The notes beneath the pieces are model-generated. The model did not search any database. It worked only from the letters and a program-made list of their open reading frames with translations, and was not told where the DNA came from. Positions 43,603 through 53,099 of a stretch of 64,000 nucleotides of DNA are shown here, piece by piece. How positions within the stretch are numbered: position 1 is the first letter of the stretch; the number at the start of each line of letters is the position of its first letter. The stretch lies in NCBI GenBank assembly GCA_007130585.1, contig SLSE01000030.1, positions 6,477-70,476 on the forward strand, read 5' to 3'. A program made the position numbers and the translations under genes. The DNA is from Syntrophomonadaceae bacterium. GTDB lineage: Bacteria; Bacillota; Dethiobacteria; DTU022.

Positions 43603-45447
43603 ATGCCAAAAGTAAAGTTTACTCCCCAAAACAAAGAAATCCAAGTCGAAACCGGAACCAATCTTCTAAAAGCAGCCGATCAGGCCGGCCTGTATATTGA
43701 AGGCGACTGCGCCGGGCGGGGCACCTGCGGCAAGTGCCGGGTCAGGATCACCGGAGACGAAAGGGCAGAACCCACCACAGCCGAAAAAAAACATCTTTCA
43801 GAAAAAGACCTGGACAACGGATGGGTGCTGGCCTGCCAGCGAACCCTTGACCGGGATATAGTTGTAGAGGTCCCGATCCAGAAAGATGCCCACCTGCGCA
43901 AAACAACCCTGGCCGGCGGGGTCGAAGAACTGACTGCGGAACCGATGGTTGAAAAGATCGCCGTAAAACTGGACCGCCCTGCTGTTAAAGACCAGCGGGC
44001 CGACCTGGAAAGGCTGCTTGACAACCTGGAGCGCCCCGATCTCGACATAGAGCTGCGCGAACTGGCCGGCCTGCCGGCGCTGCTCAGGAAAAACTCTTTC
44101 GCCGTGACCGCGGCAATTACCGGCAGCCGGATTATTTCCGTAGAAGCCGGGGATACAACCGATCAAATTTACGGGGTTGCTTTTGATATCGGAACAACCA
44201 CCATTATGGGATCGCTCCTGGATCTTAAAACCGCTTCAGTAGTCGCCGTTGCGGCTACGACCAACCCGCAGAACGCTTACGGCGCGGATGTTATCTCCAG
44301 GATTACCCATGCTTCCGAGAGCAGGGAAAATTTAAAGCAGCTCCAGGACAAGGTTATAGAAGCGGCCAATATGTTAATCAAGGATTTGCTGAAACAAACC
44401 CGTGTAGCCCGGGACCGTGTGTACGAGGTAACAGCCGTGGGCAACACAACCATGAGCCACCTTTTTATGGGAATTGACCCGACGTACCTGGCTCCCGCGC
44501 CGTTTGTGCCCGCCTACAGGCGCGCCCTGGAGGTCGAGGCAGCCCGGCTGGGGCTCCGGATCAACCCGGCGGGGCGGGTAACTTTTCTGCCCAATATTGC
44601 CGGTTACGTAGGCTCTGATACTGTCGGGGTGATCCTGGCCACCGATATGGACCGGCGCAAAGATAATTGTGCCGCCATTGATATCGGCACCAACGGCGAA
44701 CTGGTCCTCGCAGCTAACGGCAGGCTGATGGCCTGTTCGACCGCTGCAGGTCCTGCTTTTGAAGGAGCTCAGATCAAGCACGGCATGAGGGCTGCCGGAG
44801 GAGCGCTTGAATCCTGCGATTATATCGATGGTGAATTTAAGATGGGCACAATTGATGATTTACCCGCCTGCGGCATCTGTGGATCAGGCCTGATTGACGC
44901 CGCCGCTGCTCTTCTCGATGCCGGCTTGATTGAGCCGAGCGGGCGTTTTGTCAACCCTGAGGAAAACCCGGAAAAAGTGCCTGAGCAGTTCAGGGAAAGG
45001 CTGCGTCCCGGCAGGAACGGTTTTGAGTTTGTGCTGGTTTCGGCCGGGGACTCCGCCAACGGTGATGATATTGTCCTGACCCAGGGCGACCTGCGGGAAC
45101 TGCAGCTGGCCAAGGGAGCTATTTATGCCGGCCTGATGATATTGCTGAAGGAAGCCGAACTTAGCGAAGACCAGCTTGACTGTATATTACTGGCCGGCGC
45201 CTTCGGTAACTACGTCCGCAAGGAAAGCGCCCTTACTATAGGCCTGCTGCCCCAGCTGCCCCCGGAAAAAATTATTGCCGTTGGAAATGCCGCCGGGGAC
45301 GGATCCAAGCTGGCCCTGGCTTCGAAAACTGTTCGGGAAAGAGCAATGGCCCTCCCCGACAGGGTGGAGCACCTGGAACTATCAACCCGTTCCGATTTCC
45401 AGGATATTTTTATTGACGCAATGGCTTTTCAGAAACCTAAAAGTTAA
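43603..45447 (+). CDS. 2Fe-2S ferredoxin/ASKHA protein, reductive activator of corrinoid proteins (RACo-like)
   Basis: Members of this family use ATP and a low-potential electron to reduce the inactive cob(II)alamin of corrinoid methyl carriers. The N-terminal 2Fe-2S domain has Cys36, Cys42, Cys45 and a Cys near 78. After a linker, the ASKHA ATPase core starts at YGVAFDIGTTTIMGSLLD. It continues with AVGNTTMSHLFMG, AIDIGTNGELVL, ACGICGSGLIDAAA and LAGAFGNY. The protein has 614 residues, standard for the family. The ATG follows AAAGGAG. No methyltransferase or corrinoid protein is adjacent, so its client is unknown. Upstream are a tRNA-Arg and its terminator. Confidence 0.93.
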   Translation: MPKVKFTPQNKEIQVETGTNLLKAADQAGLYIEGDCAGRGTCGKCRVRITGDERAEPTTAEKKHLSEKDLDNGWVLACQRTLDRDIVVEVPIQKDAHLRKTTLAGGVEELTAEPMVEKIAVKLDRPAVKDQRADLERLLDNLERPDLDIELRELAGLPALLRKNSFAVTAAITGSRIISVEAGDTTDQIYGVAFDIGTTTIMGSLLDLKTASVVAVAATTNPQNAYGADVISRITHASESRENLKQLQDKVIEAANMLIKDLLKQTRVARDRVYEVTAVGNTTMSHLFMGIDPTYLAPAPFVPAYRRALEVEAARLGLRINPAGRVTFLPNIAGYVGSDTVGVILATDMDRRKDNCAAIDIGTNGELVLAANGRLMACSTAAGPAFEGAQIKHGMRAAGGALESCDYIDGEFKMGTIDDLPACGICGSGLIDAAAALLDAGLIEPSGRFVNPEENPEKVPEQFRERLRPGRNGFEFVLVSAGDSANGDDIVLTQGDLRELQLAKGAIYAGLMILLKEAELSEDQLDCILLAGAFGNYVRKESALTIGLLPQLPPEKIIAVGNAAGDGSKLALASKTVRERAMALPDRVEHLELSTRSDFQDIFIDAMAFQKPKS

Positions 45448-45471
45448 GACATTTCGCGGCAAAACAGGGCC

Positions 45472-45501
45472 TTGGCAGGAAAGCGGGCCCCGCTGTAGAA
45501 T
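45472..45501 (+). promoter_or_regulatory. Candidate promoter of the CBS-domain gene
   Basis: TTGGCA, an 18-nt spacer and TAGAAT lie about 90 nt ahead of the CBS-protein start. Confidence 0.5.
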
Positions 45502-45588
45502 ATTTAGACAATCAAAGGGAATTACAGGTCAGGCCCCCGCGGCTACGGCAGGAAGATTTGTCATTACTAAAGAACGGGAGGTACAATC

Positions 45589-46053
45589 GTGTATAAGGCT
45601 AAAGATATTATGAGCGCTCCGGCTGTCAGTGTAGATGGTGAAGAAACCCTCCGGGAAGCTATTGAAACACTGGCCGAGAAAAAGATCAGCGGGCTGCCGG
45701 TGGTGGACGACCAGAACAATGTGATCGGAATTATATCGGATACAGATATTATCCGTTATTCTCAGAAACTAAATGTTGTGCCTCATGCCACCCTATCCGG
45801 CTGGGTTTCCCCGTACACCGATATAGAAGACCTGGCCAGCATGCGCAAAGGTTATGAGCTGCTGGGCACCACCAGGATAAAAAATATTATGACTAAAAAA
45901 GTGCATACCACCCATGAAGATACTGATGCCGGCGAAGTGGCCAGGCTTATGAGCAAGCGTAATATTAACCGCGTGCCGGTGGTTGACAGCGAAGGCAAGC
46001 TGGTGGGCATCGTAACCAGGGCTGACATGGTGCAGTGCATGGCTAAATTTTAG
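45589..46053 (+). CDS. CBS-domain pair protein
   Basis: This is a 154-residue protein made almost only of two CBS motifs: the first around residues 5-65 (KKISGLPVVDDQNNVIGIIS) and the second around 90-150 (KRNINRVPVVDSEGKLVGIV). Such proteins bind adenine nucleotides and sense energy state. It has no fused catalytic domain. The GTG start at 45589 follows GGGAGG. A hairpin with a T5 run lies 57 nt after the stop, which suggests that it is separate from murT. Confidence 0.93.
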   Translation: MYKAKDIMSAPAVSVDGEETLREAIETLAEKKISGLPVVDDQNNVIGIISDTDIIRYSQKLNVVPHATLSGWVSPYTDIEDLASMRKGYELLGTTRIKNIMTKKVHTTHEDTDAGEVARLMSKRNINRVPVVDSEGKLVGIVTRADMVQCMAKF

Positions 46054-46109
46054 CGTTGAAAGATGAGCGATTGGAAGTGCGCAGCGCAAAAAGGCAACAT
46101 TCAAAGCAG

Positions 46110-46133
46110 GGCGGTATAAATAACCGCCTTTTT
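46110..46133 (+). terminator. Possible terminator between the CBS gene and murT
   Basis: GGCGGT and ACCGCC form a 6-bp stem with a 7-nt A/T loop, followed by TTTTT. It falls inside the longest possible murT frame, which argues that murT starts after it. Confidence 0.55.
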
Positions 46134-46145
46134 AAACTAAAGCTG

Positions 46146-47525
46146 TTGGCCGCAACCTGGACCGGGAAAATGCTCATTTCCCTTACCAGGGTTCTGGGAC
46201 GGGGCGGGACCACCCTGCCCGGCAGAACGGCTCTAAAAATTGCCCCGCATCTTTCCTCTTCCCTTACCAACATGCTCCCTGAAGGAAGCCTTATAGTGAG
46301 CGGAACCAACGGCAAGACCACAACTTCCGCCCTGATAACAGGGATCTTAAAGGAAGCCGGCTTTAAATGCGTCCACAACCAATCCGGCTCCAATATGTCC
46401 TGGGGCGTAGCCTCCTCCCTGGTTGCCGCCGCTACCTGGACAGGGCGGCTGCCGGGAGACTGGGCCGTCATGGAAGTGGACGAAGGCGCTTTCCCGGGAG
46501 TAGCCCGGGATATCAGGCCGCGCGGCGTGGTAATTACAAATGTCTTCCGCGATCAACTGGACCGTTACGGCGAGGTCGACCATGTTCTGGAAGCAATCAG
46601 AAGGGGCCTGGATATTCAACCTGAAGACGGGTTTGAAGTTATTAACGCCGATGACCCGTCACTGGTCAGCATTGCAGCAAAGAGCGGGAAAAAGCGATGG
46701 TCATACGGCCTGGAAATCGACCTGCCCGAAGACACTTTTGAGAACACCGGCCGGGATATAAAAAGCTGTCCCGTCTGTAAGGAAAAACTGTCCTATGAAA
46801 AAATCTACTTCGCTCACCTGGGCCACTACCGCTGCCCTTCCTGCGGGTACAGCCGGCAGGAACCGGATGTAAAGCTGACCGGCATGGAAAAAACCTCCGA
46901 CGGCAAAACACTGCTTCAAATCAGCCTGCCCGGCGAAAATATAGAAATTACATTCCCGCTGCTCGGCACTTACAATCTTTACAACCTGCTGGCTGCCGTA
47001 ACCTGCGCCCGGGCGCTGAACATAGAAACGGGATCAATAGCCGGCGCCCTGGAGAAATCTGCACCCTCATTTGGCAGAATGGAGCTCTTCGAACTGGAAG
47101 GCAAAACCGTGGTCATGGCCTTAATAAAGAACCCTGTCGGGGCAAACGAAGTTTTAAGAACAATCCTGTCTCAGCCCGATCAGATCAGCCTGCTGGTAGC
47201 CATAAATGATAAAATTGCCGACGGCACTGATGTATCATGGTTATGGGATGTCGATTTCGAGCAGCTCGCTTCGATTAAAAACCGGCTTTCCGGCCTGACT
47301 GTATCAGGGTTGAGGGCTCATGATATGGCCGTGCGGTTTAAATACGCCGGGCTTGAGCCGGCACAGGTAGAAATCAGGGATAACATGGCAGAGGCAATCG
47401 GGCAAGCGGTGGAAAAAGCCGTCCCCGGGGGCAAAATCTTTATTCTGCCCACTTATACGGCCATGCTTGAAATGCGCCGCATCCTGAACCGGATGGGCCT
47501 GGGTAAACCCTACTGGGAGGAATAA
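46146..47525 (+). CDS. murT: Lipid II isoglutaminyl synthase, MurT subunit
   Basis: MurT with GatD amidates the glutamate of lipid II to isoglutamine. The Mur-ligase ATP motif SGTNGKTTT lies near residue 57, followed by MEVDEGAFP and TNVFRDQLDRYGE. A zinc-ribbon-like insertion holds CPVC and CPSC pairs. A MurT-specific C-terminal domain follows, with NPVGANEVLRT and NDKIADGTDVSWLWD. The TTG at 46146 gives an N-terminus similar in length to known MurT. The frame is open back to 46056, but that part would translate the terminator-like hairpin. Neither start has a good ribosome site. gatD follows 2 nt after the stop. Confidence 0.93.
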   Translation: MAATWTGKMLISLTRVLGRGGTTLPGRTALKIAPHLSSSLTNMLPEGSLIVSGTNGKTTTSALITGILKEAGFKCVHNQSGSNMSWGVASSLVAAATWTGRLPGDWAVMEVDEGAFPGVARDIRPRGVVITNVFRDQLDRYGEVDHVLEAIRRGLDIQPEDGFEVINADDPSLVSIAAKSGKKRWSYGLEIDLPEDTFENTGRDIKSCPVCKEKLSYEKIYFAHLGHYRCPSCGYSRQEPDVKLTGMEKTSDGKTLLQISLPGENIEITFPLLGTYNLYNLLAAVTCARALNIETGSIAGALEKSAPSFGRMELFELEGKTVVMALIKNPVGANEVLRTILSQPDQISLLVAINDKIADGTDVSWLWDVDFEQLASIKNRLSGLTVSGLRAHDMAVRFKYAGLEPAQVEIRDNMAEAIGQAVEKAVPGGKIFILPTYTAMLEMRRILNRMGLGKPYWEE

Positions 47526-47527
47526 CG

Positions 47528-48289
47528 ATGGCTGCAATACGAATCTATCATCTTTATCCCGCACACTTAAATCTTTACGGTGACCGGGGCAATATGCTGG
47601 CTCTTTGCCGCAGGGCCGAATGGCACGGGATCGGTGTAGAGATTATTCCTGTCGAACCGGGCGGCAGGATCGATTTTGCCCGTTGTGACCTGCTTTTTAT
47701 GGGTGGCGGCCAGGACAGCGATCAAAAGCTTGTAGCCGAAGACTTAAAAAGCCGCAAGAGCGAGATGCGGCAGGCCGTTGAAGGCGGCATGACTGTATTC
47801 GCCGTCTGCGGCTCATACCAGCTGCTCGGCCAGTATTATATTACCGGCAGCGGCGAAAAAATCGAAGGCCTGGAAATTGCCGGCCTCTACACGGAAGCGG
47901 GGCCAAAAAGGCTGATCGGTAATGCGGTAATCAACTGCCCGTTGTGGAAACCGCCCCGGACCCTGGTGGGTTTTGAAAACCACGCCGGGCGGACATACCT
48001 GGAACCGGGACTGGAGCCCCTGGGCAAAGTCATAATCGGAGCCGGCAATAACGGCACTGATAAAACAGAAGGCGCCGTTTACAAAAATGTAATCGGCACC
48101 TACCTGCACGGTTCGCTGCTTCCCAAAAATCCCTGGCTGACAGACTACCTGCTGGAAAAAGCCCTCAGTTTCCGAAACCAGGAATTTAAACCCGCGGAAC
48201 TCGACGATTCCATGGAGCATCAGGCTCATGATGCCGCAATCAGGCTGGCCGGTTCACGCCGCCACAGGCGGCTTTCGACCAGGGCCTGA
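47528..48289 (+). CDS. gatD: Lipid II isoglutaminyl synthase, GatD glutaminase subunit
   Basis: GatD hydrolyses glutamine and channels ammonia to MurT. The 253-residue class I glutamine-amidotransferase-like protein has LNLYGDRGNML near the N-terminus. The nucleophile Cys is in FAVCGSYQLLG (around residue 95), GFENHAGRTYL follows, and the catalytic His is in GTYLHGSLLPKNP. It is translationally coupled to murT. The stop codon lies in the loop of a terminator. Confidence 0.95.
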   Translation: MAAIRIYHLYPAHLNLYGDRGNMLALCRRAEWHGIGVEIIPVEPGGRIDFARCDLLFMGGGQDSDQKLVAEDLKSRKSEMRQAVEGGMTVFAVCGSYQLLGQYYITGSGEKIEGLEIAGLYTEAGPKRLIGNAVINCPLWKPPRTLVGFENHAGRTYLEPGLEPLGKVIIGAGNNGTDKTEGAVYKNVIGTYLHGSLLPKNPWLTDYLLEKALSFRNQEFKPAELDDSMEHQAHDAAIRLAGSRRHRRLSTRA

Positions 48290-48312
48290 AATCGTCCGGT
48301 CCGGTTTTTTTT
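48278..48312 (+). terminator. Terminator of murT-gatD
   Basis: ACC(A)GGGCC pairs with GGTCCGGT (one bulge), loop of about 11 nt, followed by T8. The hairpin begins inside the last codons of gatD and its T-run ends at the stop of the convergent prsA gene. Confidence 0.75.
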
Positions 48313-49261
48313 ATAGTTCGATCAGGTATTCAATTTCAGCTTCTTCGTAAAGATTCTGAACCAGTTCATTGATCACTACAGACATGTTGTCTTCAACCAT
48401 GGCCTCTTCAACCTGATCCGCCACGTCTTCATAGGCAACATCCCCGGCCTCAACCCGGTCGAGCACCTCGATAATATGAAAGCCGAAACCGGTCTCTACG
48501 GGATCGCTGACTTGACCTACCTCAAGAGAAAAGGCCGCTTCTTCAAACTCCTCCACCATTCTGCCCCTGCCGAAAAACCCGAGGTAGCCTCCGTCATTTT
48601 TATTGGATGTGTCGGTTGAATAATCGGCAGCAAGGTCAACGAAATCTTCGCCCCCGTCAAGCAGGGCCAGGACCTCTTTTGCTTCCGTCTCGGTTTCAAC
48701 CAGGATATGCCTGGCTTCCACTTCCTCTTCCTGGTCAAACATATAGCGGTGTTCTTCAAAATACTCCCGGGCCTGCTCTTCGGAAGTGTCAATCCTTGTC
48801 CTGGCCACTTTACGGACCAGCAGGTTAAGCCGGGCATCTTCCCTGAAAGCCTCAAGGGAAATCCCGTATTGCTCCAGGACCATCTCAAATTGTTCCCGGT
48901 TACCCTGGAAGTTTTCGGCAACGATCGATTCGATTTCTTCATCCAGCTCGGGTTCAGTAACAGCAATACCTTCACTGTCGGCCAGCTGAATGATCAAATG
49001 CCTGGTAATTAACTGATCCAGCGCTTCCTGTCCTCCCTGGGAATACATCTGGTCAAATAATTGATCCCGGGTGATCGGATCGCCGTTAACAGTGGCAACT
49101 AATTCTCCCCGTTCCCCCTGCGGGCCTGCCGCGGGTTGCTGCGCGAGCAATACTGCCAGGATCACTACGGCTGCCGCCAGGACGGCAACCGCTCCCAGAA
49201 GAAACTGCGGTTTCATAAAAACCTGCAGACGTTCACTAAAAGATACACTTTTATTTTCCAA
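48311..49261 (-). CDS. Membrane-anchored parvulin-type peptidyl-prolyl isomerase (PrsA/SurA-like)
   Basis: This is a foldase for exported proteins at the outer face of the membrane. It has one N-terminal membrane helix (about residues 20-40), no lipobox Cys, an SurA-N-like chaperone domain ([19 protein letters not shown] to about 150) and a parvulin domain (about 180-270: [48 protein letters not shown]). The TTG at 49261 has GAGGGGTG 6 nt upstream. The GTG at 49270 overlaps that site. It lies 27 nt behind hisG and may be co-transcribed with it. Confidence 0.92.
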   Translation of the reverse strand: MENKSVSFSERLQVFMKPQFLLGAVAVLAAAVVILAVLLAQQPAAGPQGERGELVATVNGDPITRDQLFDQMYSQGGQEALDQLITRHLIIQLADSEGIAVTEPELDEEIESIVAENFQGNREQFEMVLEQYGISLEAFREDARLNLLVRKVARTRIDTSEEQAREYFEEHRYMFDQEEEVEARHILVETETEAKEVLALLDGGEDFVDLAADYSTDTSNKNDGGYLGFFGRGRMVEEFEEAAFSLEVGQVSDPVETGFGFHIIEVLDRVEAGDVAYEDVADQVEEAMVEDNMSVVINELVQNLYEEAEIEYLIEL

Positions 49262-49288
49262 AAACTTCACCCCTCTTTTTCCCTTTAA

Positions 49289-50161
49289 CTAGGGAATTAT
49301 CTTATTCATCGGAAACTCCAGGATACCTTCCGCGCCCGCTTCCTGCAATTCACAGATCAGGGTGCGGACTTTTTTCTCATCGACAACGCTTTCCACTGCC
49401 ACCCACTCATCGGCGCAGAGGTTGGAAATAGTCGGTTTGCGCAGGGCCGGCAGCAGTTCAATAACTTTCTCCAGGTTGCTGCTGTGAACATTCATTTTAA
49501 GCATAACCTTTTGTTCTGCCAGCAGCGCGCCTTTCAGGAGCGTGATCATCCGTTCAACTTTCTTCCTCTTCCAGGGGTCCCCGTAACTGTCATGATTCAT
49601 AATCACGCGGGGCGTGGAAACAAGAATAGTTTCTATTATCCGGAGCTGGTTTGCTTTCAGCGAACGGCCGGTTTCGGTAAGTTCGGCTATGGCATCAGCC
49701 AGCAGGGGCGGCTTGACTTCTGTTGCCCCCCATGAGAAATTAACCGTGGCATTGACTCCCTTTTCTACAAGGTAACGCCTTGTACTTTCAACCAGTTCGG
49801 TAGCAATACGCTTGCCTTCCAGGTCTTCCACTTTTTGAATCTTCGAATCCTGTGGCACTGCCAGGACCAGGCGCACGGGCCTCAGGCCTCGTTTCGAATA
49901 ATGGAGATCTGTCAGCTCCATTACGTCGGCTGCAGTTTCGTTTATCCAGTCTTTTCCTGTCAACCCGACATCAAGAACCTGGTCTTCCACGTAACCGGGT
50001 ATTTCCTGGGCCCGCATCAGAACGCAATCTATTTCATCATCATCAATAAACGGGTAGTAAGAGCGTTCTCCGATCTGAATATTATAGCCGGCTTTTTTAA
50101 ATATTTCCAGGGTGGTGCTCTGCAGGCTGCCGGCCGGCAGGCCCAGCTTCAACTTATTCAT
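49289..50161 (-). CDS. hisG: ATP phosphoribosyltransferase, long form (HisG_L)
   Basis: HisG condenses ATP and PRPP, the committed step of histidine synthesis, and is fed back by histidine. The 290-residue protein has the catalytic domains ([48 protein letters not shown]) and a C-terminal ACT-like regulatory domain (about 215-290). It therefore does not need HisZ. The ATG at 50161 follows AAAGGAG. It lies 26 kb from the hisDBAIK unit and has its own promoter. Confidence 0.95.
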   Translation of the reverse strand: MNKLKLGLPAGSLQSTTLEIFKKAGYNIQIGERSYYPFIDDDEIDCVLMRAQEIPGYVEDQVLDVGLTGKDWINETAADVMELTDLHYSKRGLRPVRLVLAVPQDSKIQKVEDLEGKRIATELVESTRRYLVEKGVNATVNFSWGATEVKPPLLADAIAELTETGRSLKANQLRIIETILVSTPRVIMNHDSYGDPWKRKKVERMITLLKGALLAEQKVMLKMNVHSSNLEKVIELLPALRKPTISNLCADEWVAVESVVDEKKVRTLICELQEAGAEGILEFPMNKIIP

Positions 50162-50193
50162 AACACTCGCTCCTTTAAGTTGTGAGTATTCAT

Positions 50194-50222
50194 AAGGTAG
50201 CATGTTGATTGAAGGCTGTCAA
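50194..50222 (-). promoter_or_regulatory. Promoter of hisG-prsA
   Basis: The minus strand has a perfect TTGACA, a 17-nt spacer and TACCTT, about 32 nt ahead of the hisG start. Confidence 0.65.
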
Positions 50223-50401
50223 TGAGCGGGCTCAGCTTTTCAGCTTTTAACAGGCGCTGGAAGGCCGCCGGGGAAAAACAGCACCCCTGCAAAAAGAAAG
50301 CGCCGGCAGTCACCATGGCGCACTATAAGTTTACACAATGGCAGGAGATAAAGCAGGTTTTAAAGAATAATGTTCAGCAGCTAATTTAAGGAGGCTGTTT
50401 A

Positions 50402-51748
50402 ATGAGCCAGAGTGAAATGAGCCGGGCAAAACGGCACCTGGAAACTACCCGCAAAATGAAAGAAATGCTGCCCCGCTTTTTTATGCGCCAGATGGAGCGG
50501 CGTTTCAGCGGAACCGAACCGCTGGCCTGGTGCATGGTCGGGGTGCCCCCGGAACTGCTGAAAGCTTTTGACCTGCTTTTTGAGTGGCCGGAAAATTTCG
50601 GTACAATGTGCGCCAGCAGGCTGGTTGCACCGCATTTTATCGAAGTGGCCGAGGGGGACGGCTATTCACAGGAATTATGTTCCTATGTAACCAACACGAT
50701 GGGTTATTGCAAACTTACCAAAGACAGCGGGGAACCTCCCCAGGAGTCGCCTTTGCCGGGCGGAATGGGAACCCCTTCAATGCTGCTCGGGTCGGGATTT
50801 ATCTGCGAACCGCGCTGGAAATGGTTCCAGTCGATAGCCACCCGCTTTTTTGATGTTCCCGTTTACAGCAGCGATCCCCTGGCGCCGCCCTGGGATATTG
50901 ACCCGCATGATCCGCGCATTGAAAACCACTACCTGACTTTACTGAGGGAAGACCTGGCCGGACAGATAGAGTTCCTGGAAAAACACACCGGCAAAAAACT
51001 TGATACCGACCTGCTGCGGGAAACCCTGGCCCTGTCACACGAAGCCCTCGGATACTGGCGCGATACCCTCGCCCTGCGAAAAGCCGTGCCCTGCCCGATG
51101 GGGTCTACCGATTATTTTCACTCGATTATACCCCAGATGTACCTGGTCGGCGACCGGGAGGCCGTCGATTTTTACAAAGAGATGTATGATGAGGTAAAAG
51201 ACCGGGTTGATCGCGGTATAGGTATTGCCGAAGAGGAAAAGTACCGCCTGATCTGGTTCGGACTGCCGCCCTGGTTCAACATGGGCATATTTAATTACCT
51301 GGAATCGCTGGGCGCTGTAGTTGCGTACGAGTCAACTTACAATGTGGGCGATTATTTTGAAGTTGACTTAAGCGATCCCCTGGAAGCGCTGGTCAGGCGG
51401 ACCTGGCAGCGGGCCGTAAAAATGCACGACTACGGTGCGGAAACAATGCCCGAACTCTGCAACCCTGCGGTATTCGGCGGCTTTTCGGGAAGCAGCGTAC
51501 TAGAAGAGCTGGTTGAAGACTACAGTTTAAGTGGCGCCCTGATGCACCTGACCCGTTCCTGCCGGGCCGTATCATTCGGTGAAGTACATACCAAAAACAG
51601 GCTGGCCGGGCTGGGCGTTCCTTCCCTGATCTTCGAAAGCGATATGGCCGATCCCCGCCTCTGGTCGGATGCCCAGATTAAAACCAGGCTGCACGCCTTC
51701 CTGGAAACAATGGACAAAGCGGCAAAGGGAGGAAATAATAATGACTGA
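50402..51748 (+). CDS. 2-hydroxyacyl-CoA dehydratase family subunit (HgdA/BcrC-like), first subunit
   Basis: Family members carry a 4Fe-4S cluster and remove water from (R)-2-hydroxyacyl-CoA or reduce benzoyl-CoA. Cys residues fall at AWCMVG, TMCASRLV, ELCSYVTNTMGYC, and ELCNPAVFGG, the last of which resembles cluster-binding regions of the family. The protein has 448 residues and no membrane segment. The ATG follows AAGGAGG. It overlaps the second subunit gene by 8 nt, so the two likely form a heterodimer. No HgdC-type activator ATPase is next to them. Confidence 0.85.
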   Translation: MSQSEMSRAKRHLETTRKMKEMLPRFFMRQMERRFSGTEPLAWCMVGVPPELLKAFDLLFEWPENFGTMCASRLVAPHFIEVAEGDGYSQELCSYVTNTMGYCKLTKDSGEPPQESPLPGGMGTPSMLLGSGFICEPRWKWFQSIATRFFDVPVYSSDPLAPPWDIDPHDPRIENHYLTLLREDLAGQIEFLEKHTGKKLDTDLLRETLALSHEALGYWRDTLALRKAVPCPMGSTDYFHSIIPQMYLVGDREAVDFYKEMYDEVKDRVDRGIGIAEEEKYRLIWFGLPPWFNMGIFNYLESLGAVVAYESTYNVGDYFEVDLSDPLEALVRRTWQRAVKMHDYGAETMPELCNPAVFGGFSGSSVLEELVEDYSLSGALMHLTRSCRAVSFGEVHTKNRLAGLGVPSLIFESDMADPRLWSDAQIKTRLHAFLETMDKAAKGGNNND

Positions 51749-52880
51749 TCGTTTAAATGCTGCCAACCGGTCCACGAAACAGGCGGAAGAGAGCGAAAAC
51801 AGGATCCGGCGCATTAAGGCGGAAAGCGGCAAACCCGTAATCGGCTACCTCTGCTGCTTCGCTCCCCCGGAAATTATCAGCGCTTCCGGAGCGCTTCCCT
51901 TCCGTATCACGGGGCGCCCCGGGGAAGACAATTCGGCGGCGGACGCTTATGTTGAACCCTATGGCTGCACCTATGTGCGCAATATCCTGGCCCGGGCAGT
52001 AAAAGGCGAGCTTGACTTCCTGGACGGCCTGGTCATATCACACAGCTGTGACATGGTTCAGCGGCTTTATGGAATCTGGACTTATTATCACCCCCTGCCC
52101 TATTCGTACATGTTCAATGTCCCGCACCAGGTCAGCCCCTGGGGACAGGACTTTTTTAAACGGGAACTCGCTTTTTTCTGGGAAAGCCTGGAAAAATTCA
52201 CCGGGGGAAAAATCACTGCTGAATCCCTAAAAGAAACCACCGCTGTCTTTAATCGCAACCGCTCGCTGGTGCGGGAGCTGTACGATATTCGAAAAGAAGC
52301 AATCCCCCCGGTCGAAGGCAGCGAAATACTTGATCTGCTGATCGAAGGAGGTTCTCTCCCCCCGGAATATTTCACAACCCTGCTCGAGGAAAAACTTGCC
52401 GTGATAAAAAAACGCCCTCGCGGTACGGTAAGAGCGCCCAGGCTTATGGTATGGGGCAGCATCATGGACGACCCCTCCCTGCTGCGGATGATCGAAGAAG
52501 CCGGGGGCAGGGTAGTTGCCGACGATACCTGTATCGGCTTCCGGGTCTGGGAAAAAGATGTTCCTGTTACGGAAGATCCCTTAGACGGTTTCACAGAACA
52601 TTACTTTGTAAACTTTCAGTGCCCCAGAACGGATCGCGGACCCGGCACGGGACGCTTTGACTACCTGCTGCAAAGGGCAAGGGAATACAATGCAGACGGA
52701 ATAATCGGCTACTGCATATCTTTCTGCGATCCTCACAAATTTGATTACCCCGACCTGCGTGACTACCTGAAAGCAGCCGGGCTGCCCATGCTCCTAATTG
52801 ACGACAACTACAGTTTCGAGCCCGCTGGTTCAATAAAGACAAGGCTGCAGGCGTTCATAGAAATGATCGGGGCGGGTTGA
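51741..52880 (+). CDS. 2-hydroxyacyl-CoA dehydratase family subunit (HgdB/BcrB-like), second subunit
   Basis: It starts at the ATG at 51741 with GGGAGG 8 nt upstream; the longer frame from 51669 is only the shifted reading of the first subunit. The 379-residue protein has GYLCCFAPPEIISASGALPF, the family opening. It also has EPYGCTYVRN, SHSCDMVQRLY, ADDTCIGFRVW and GYCISFCDPHKFDYP, which supply cysteines at the expected cluster positions. It ends with LLIDDNYSFEPAGSIKTRLQAF, the family closing motif. It works as a pair with the upstream subunit; the substrate cannot be told from sequence. Confidence 0.9.
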   Translation: MTDRLNAANRSTKQAEESENRIRRIKAESGKPVIGYLCCFAPPEIISASGALPFRITGRPGEDNSAADAYVEPYGCTYVRNILARAVKGELDFLDGLVISHSCDMVQRLYGIWTYYHPLPYSYMFNVPHQVSPWGQDFFKRELAFFWESLEKFTGGKITAESLKETTAVFNRNRSLVRELYDIRKEAIPPVEGSEILDLLIEGGSLPPEYFTTLLEEKLAVIKKRPRGTVRAPRLMVWGSIMDDPSLLRMIEEAGGRVVADDTCIGFRVWEKDVPVTEDPLDGFTEHYFVNFQCPRTDRGPGTGRFDYLLQRAREYNADGIIGYCISFCDPHKFDYPDLRDYLKAAGLPMLLIDDNYSFEPAGSIKTRLQAFIEMIGAG

Positions 52881-52985
52881 TTCAGCCTGCGCCCTCCTGC
52901 CTTTCCGCCATTGCTTCGCCATCATGGATTGCAGTACTGCAGACTAAAAACAGCCGGTTTAAACAGCCACGCGATGCAATCAGTT

Positions 52986-53013
52986 TTGACAATTTAGCGC
53001 TTCCAGGTAAATT
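52986..53013 (+). promoter_or_regulatory. Promoter of lysC
   Basis: A perfect TTGACA, 16-nt spacer and TAAATT lie about 87 nt ahead of the aspartokinase start. The leader is too short for a lysine riboswitch. Confidence 0.6.
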
Positions 53014-53099
53014 TTTGTTGTGCTGCCGCCTAAAATATGAGAAAATATTACCATTCATTTTCAGGCCTCCAGTTATAGCAGCAAAGGTGTGTGATTGCA

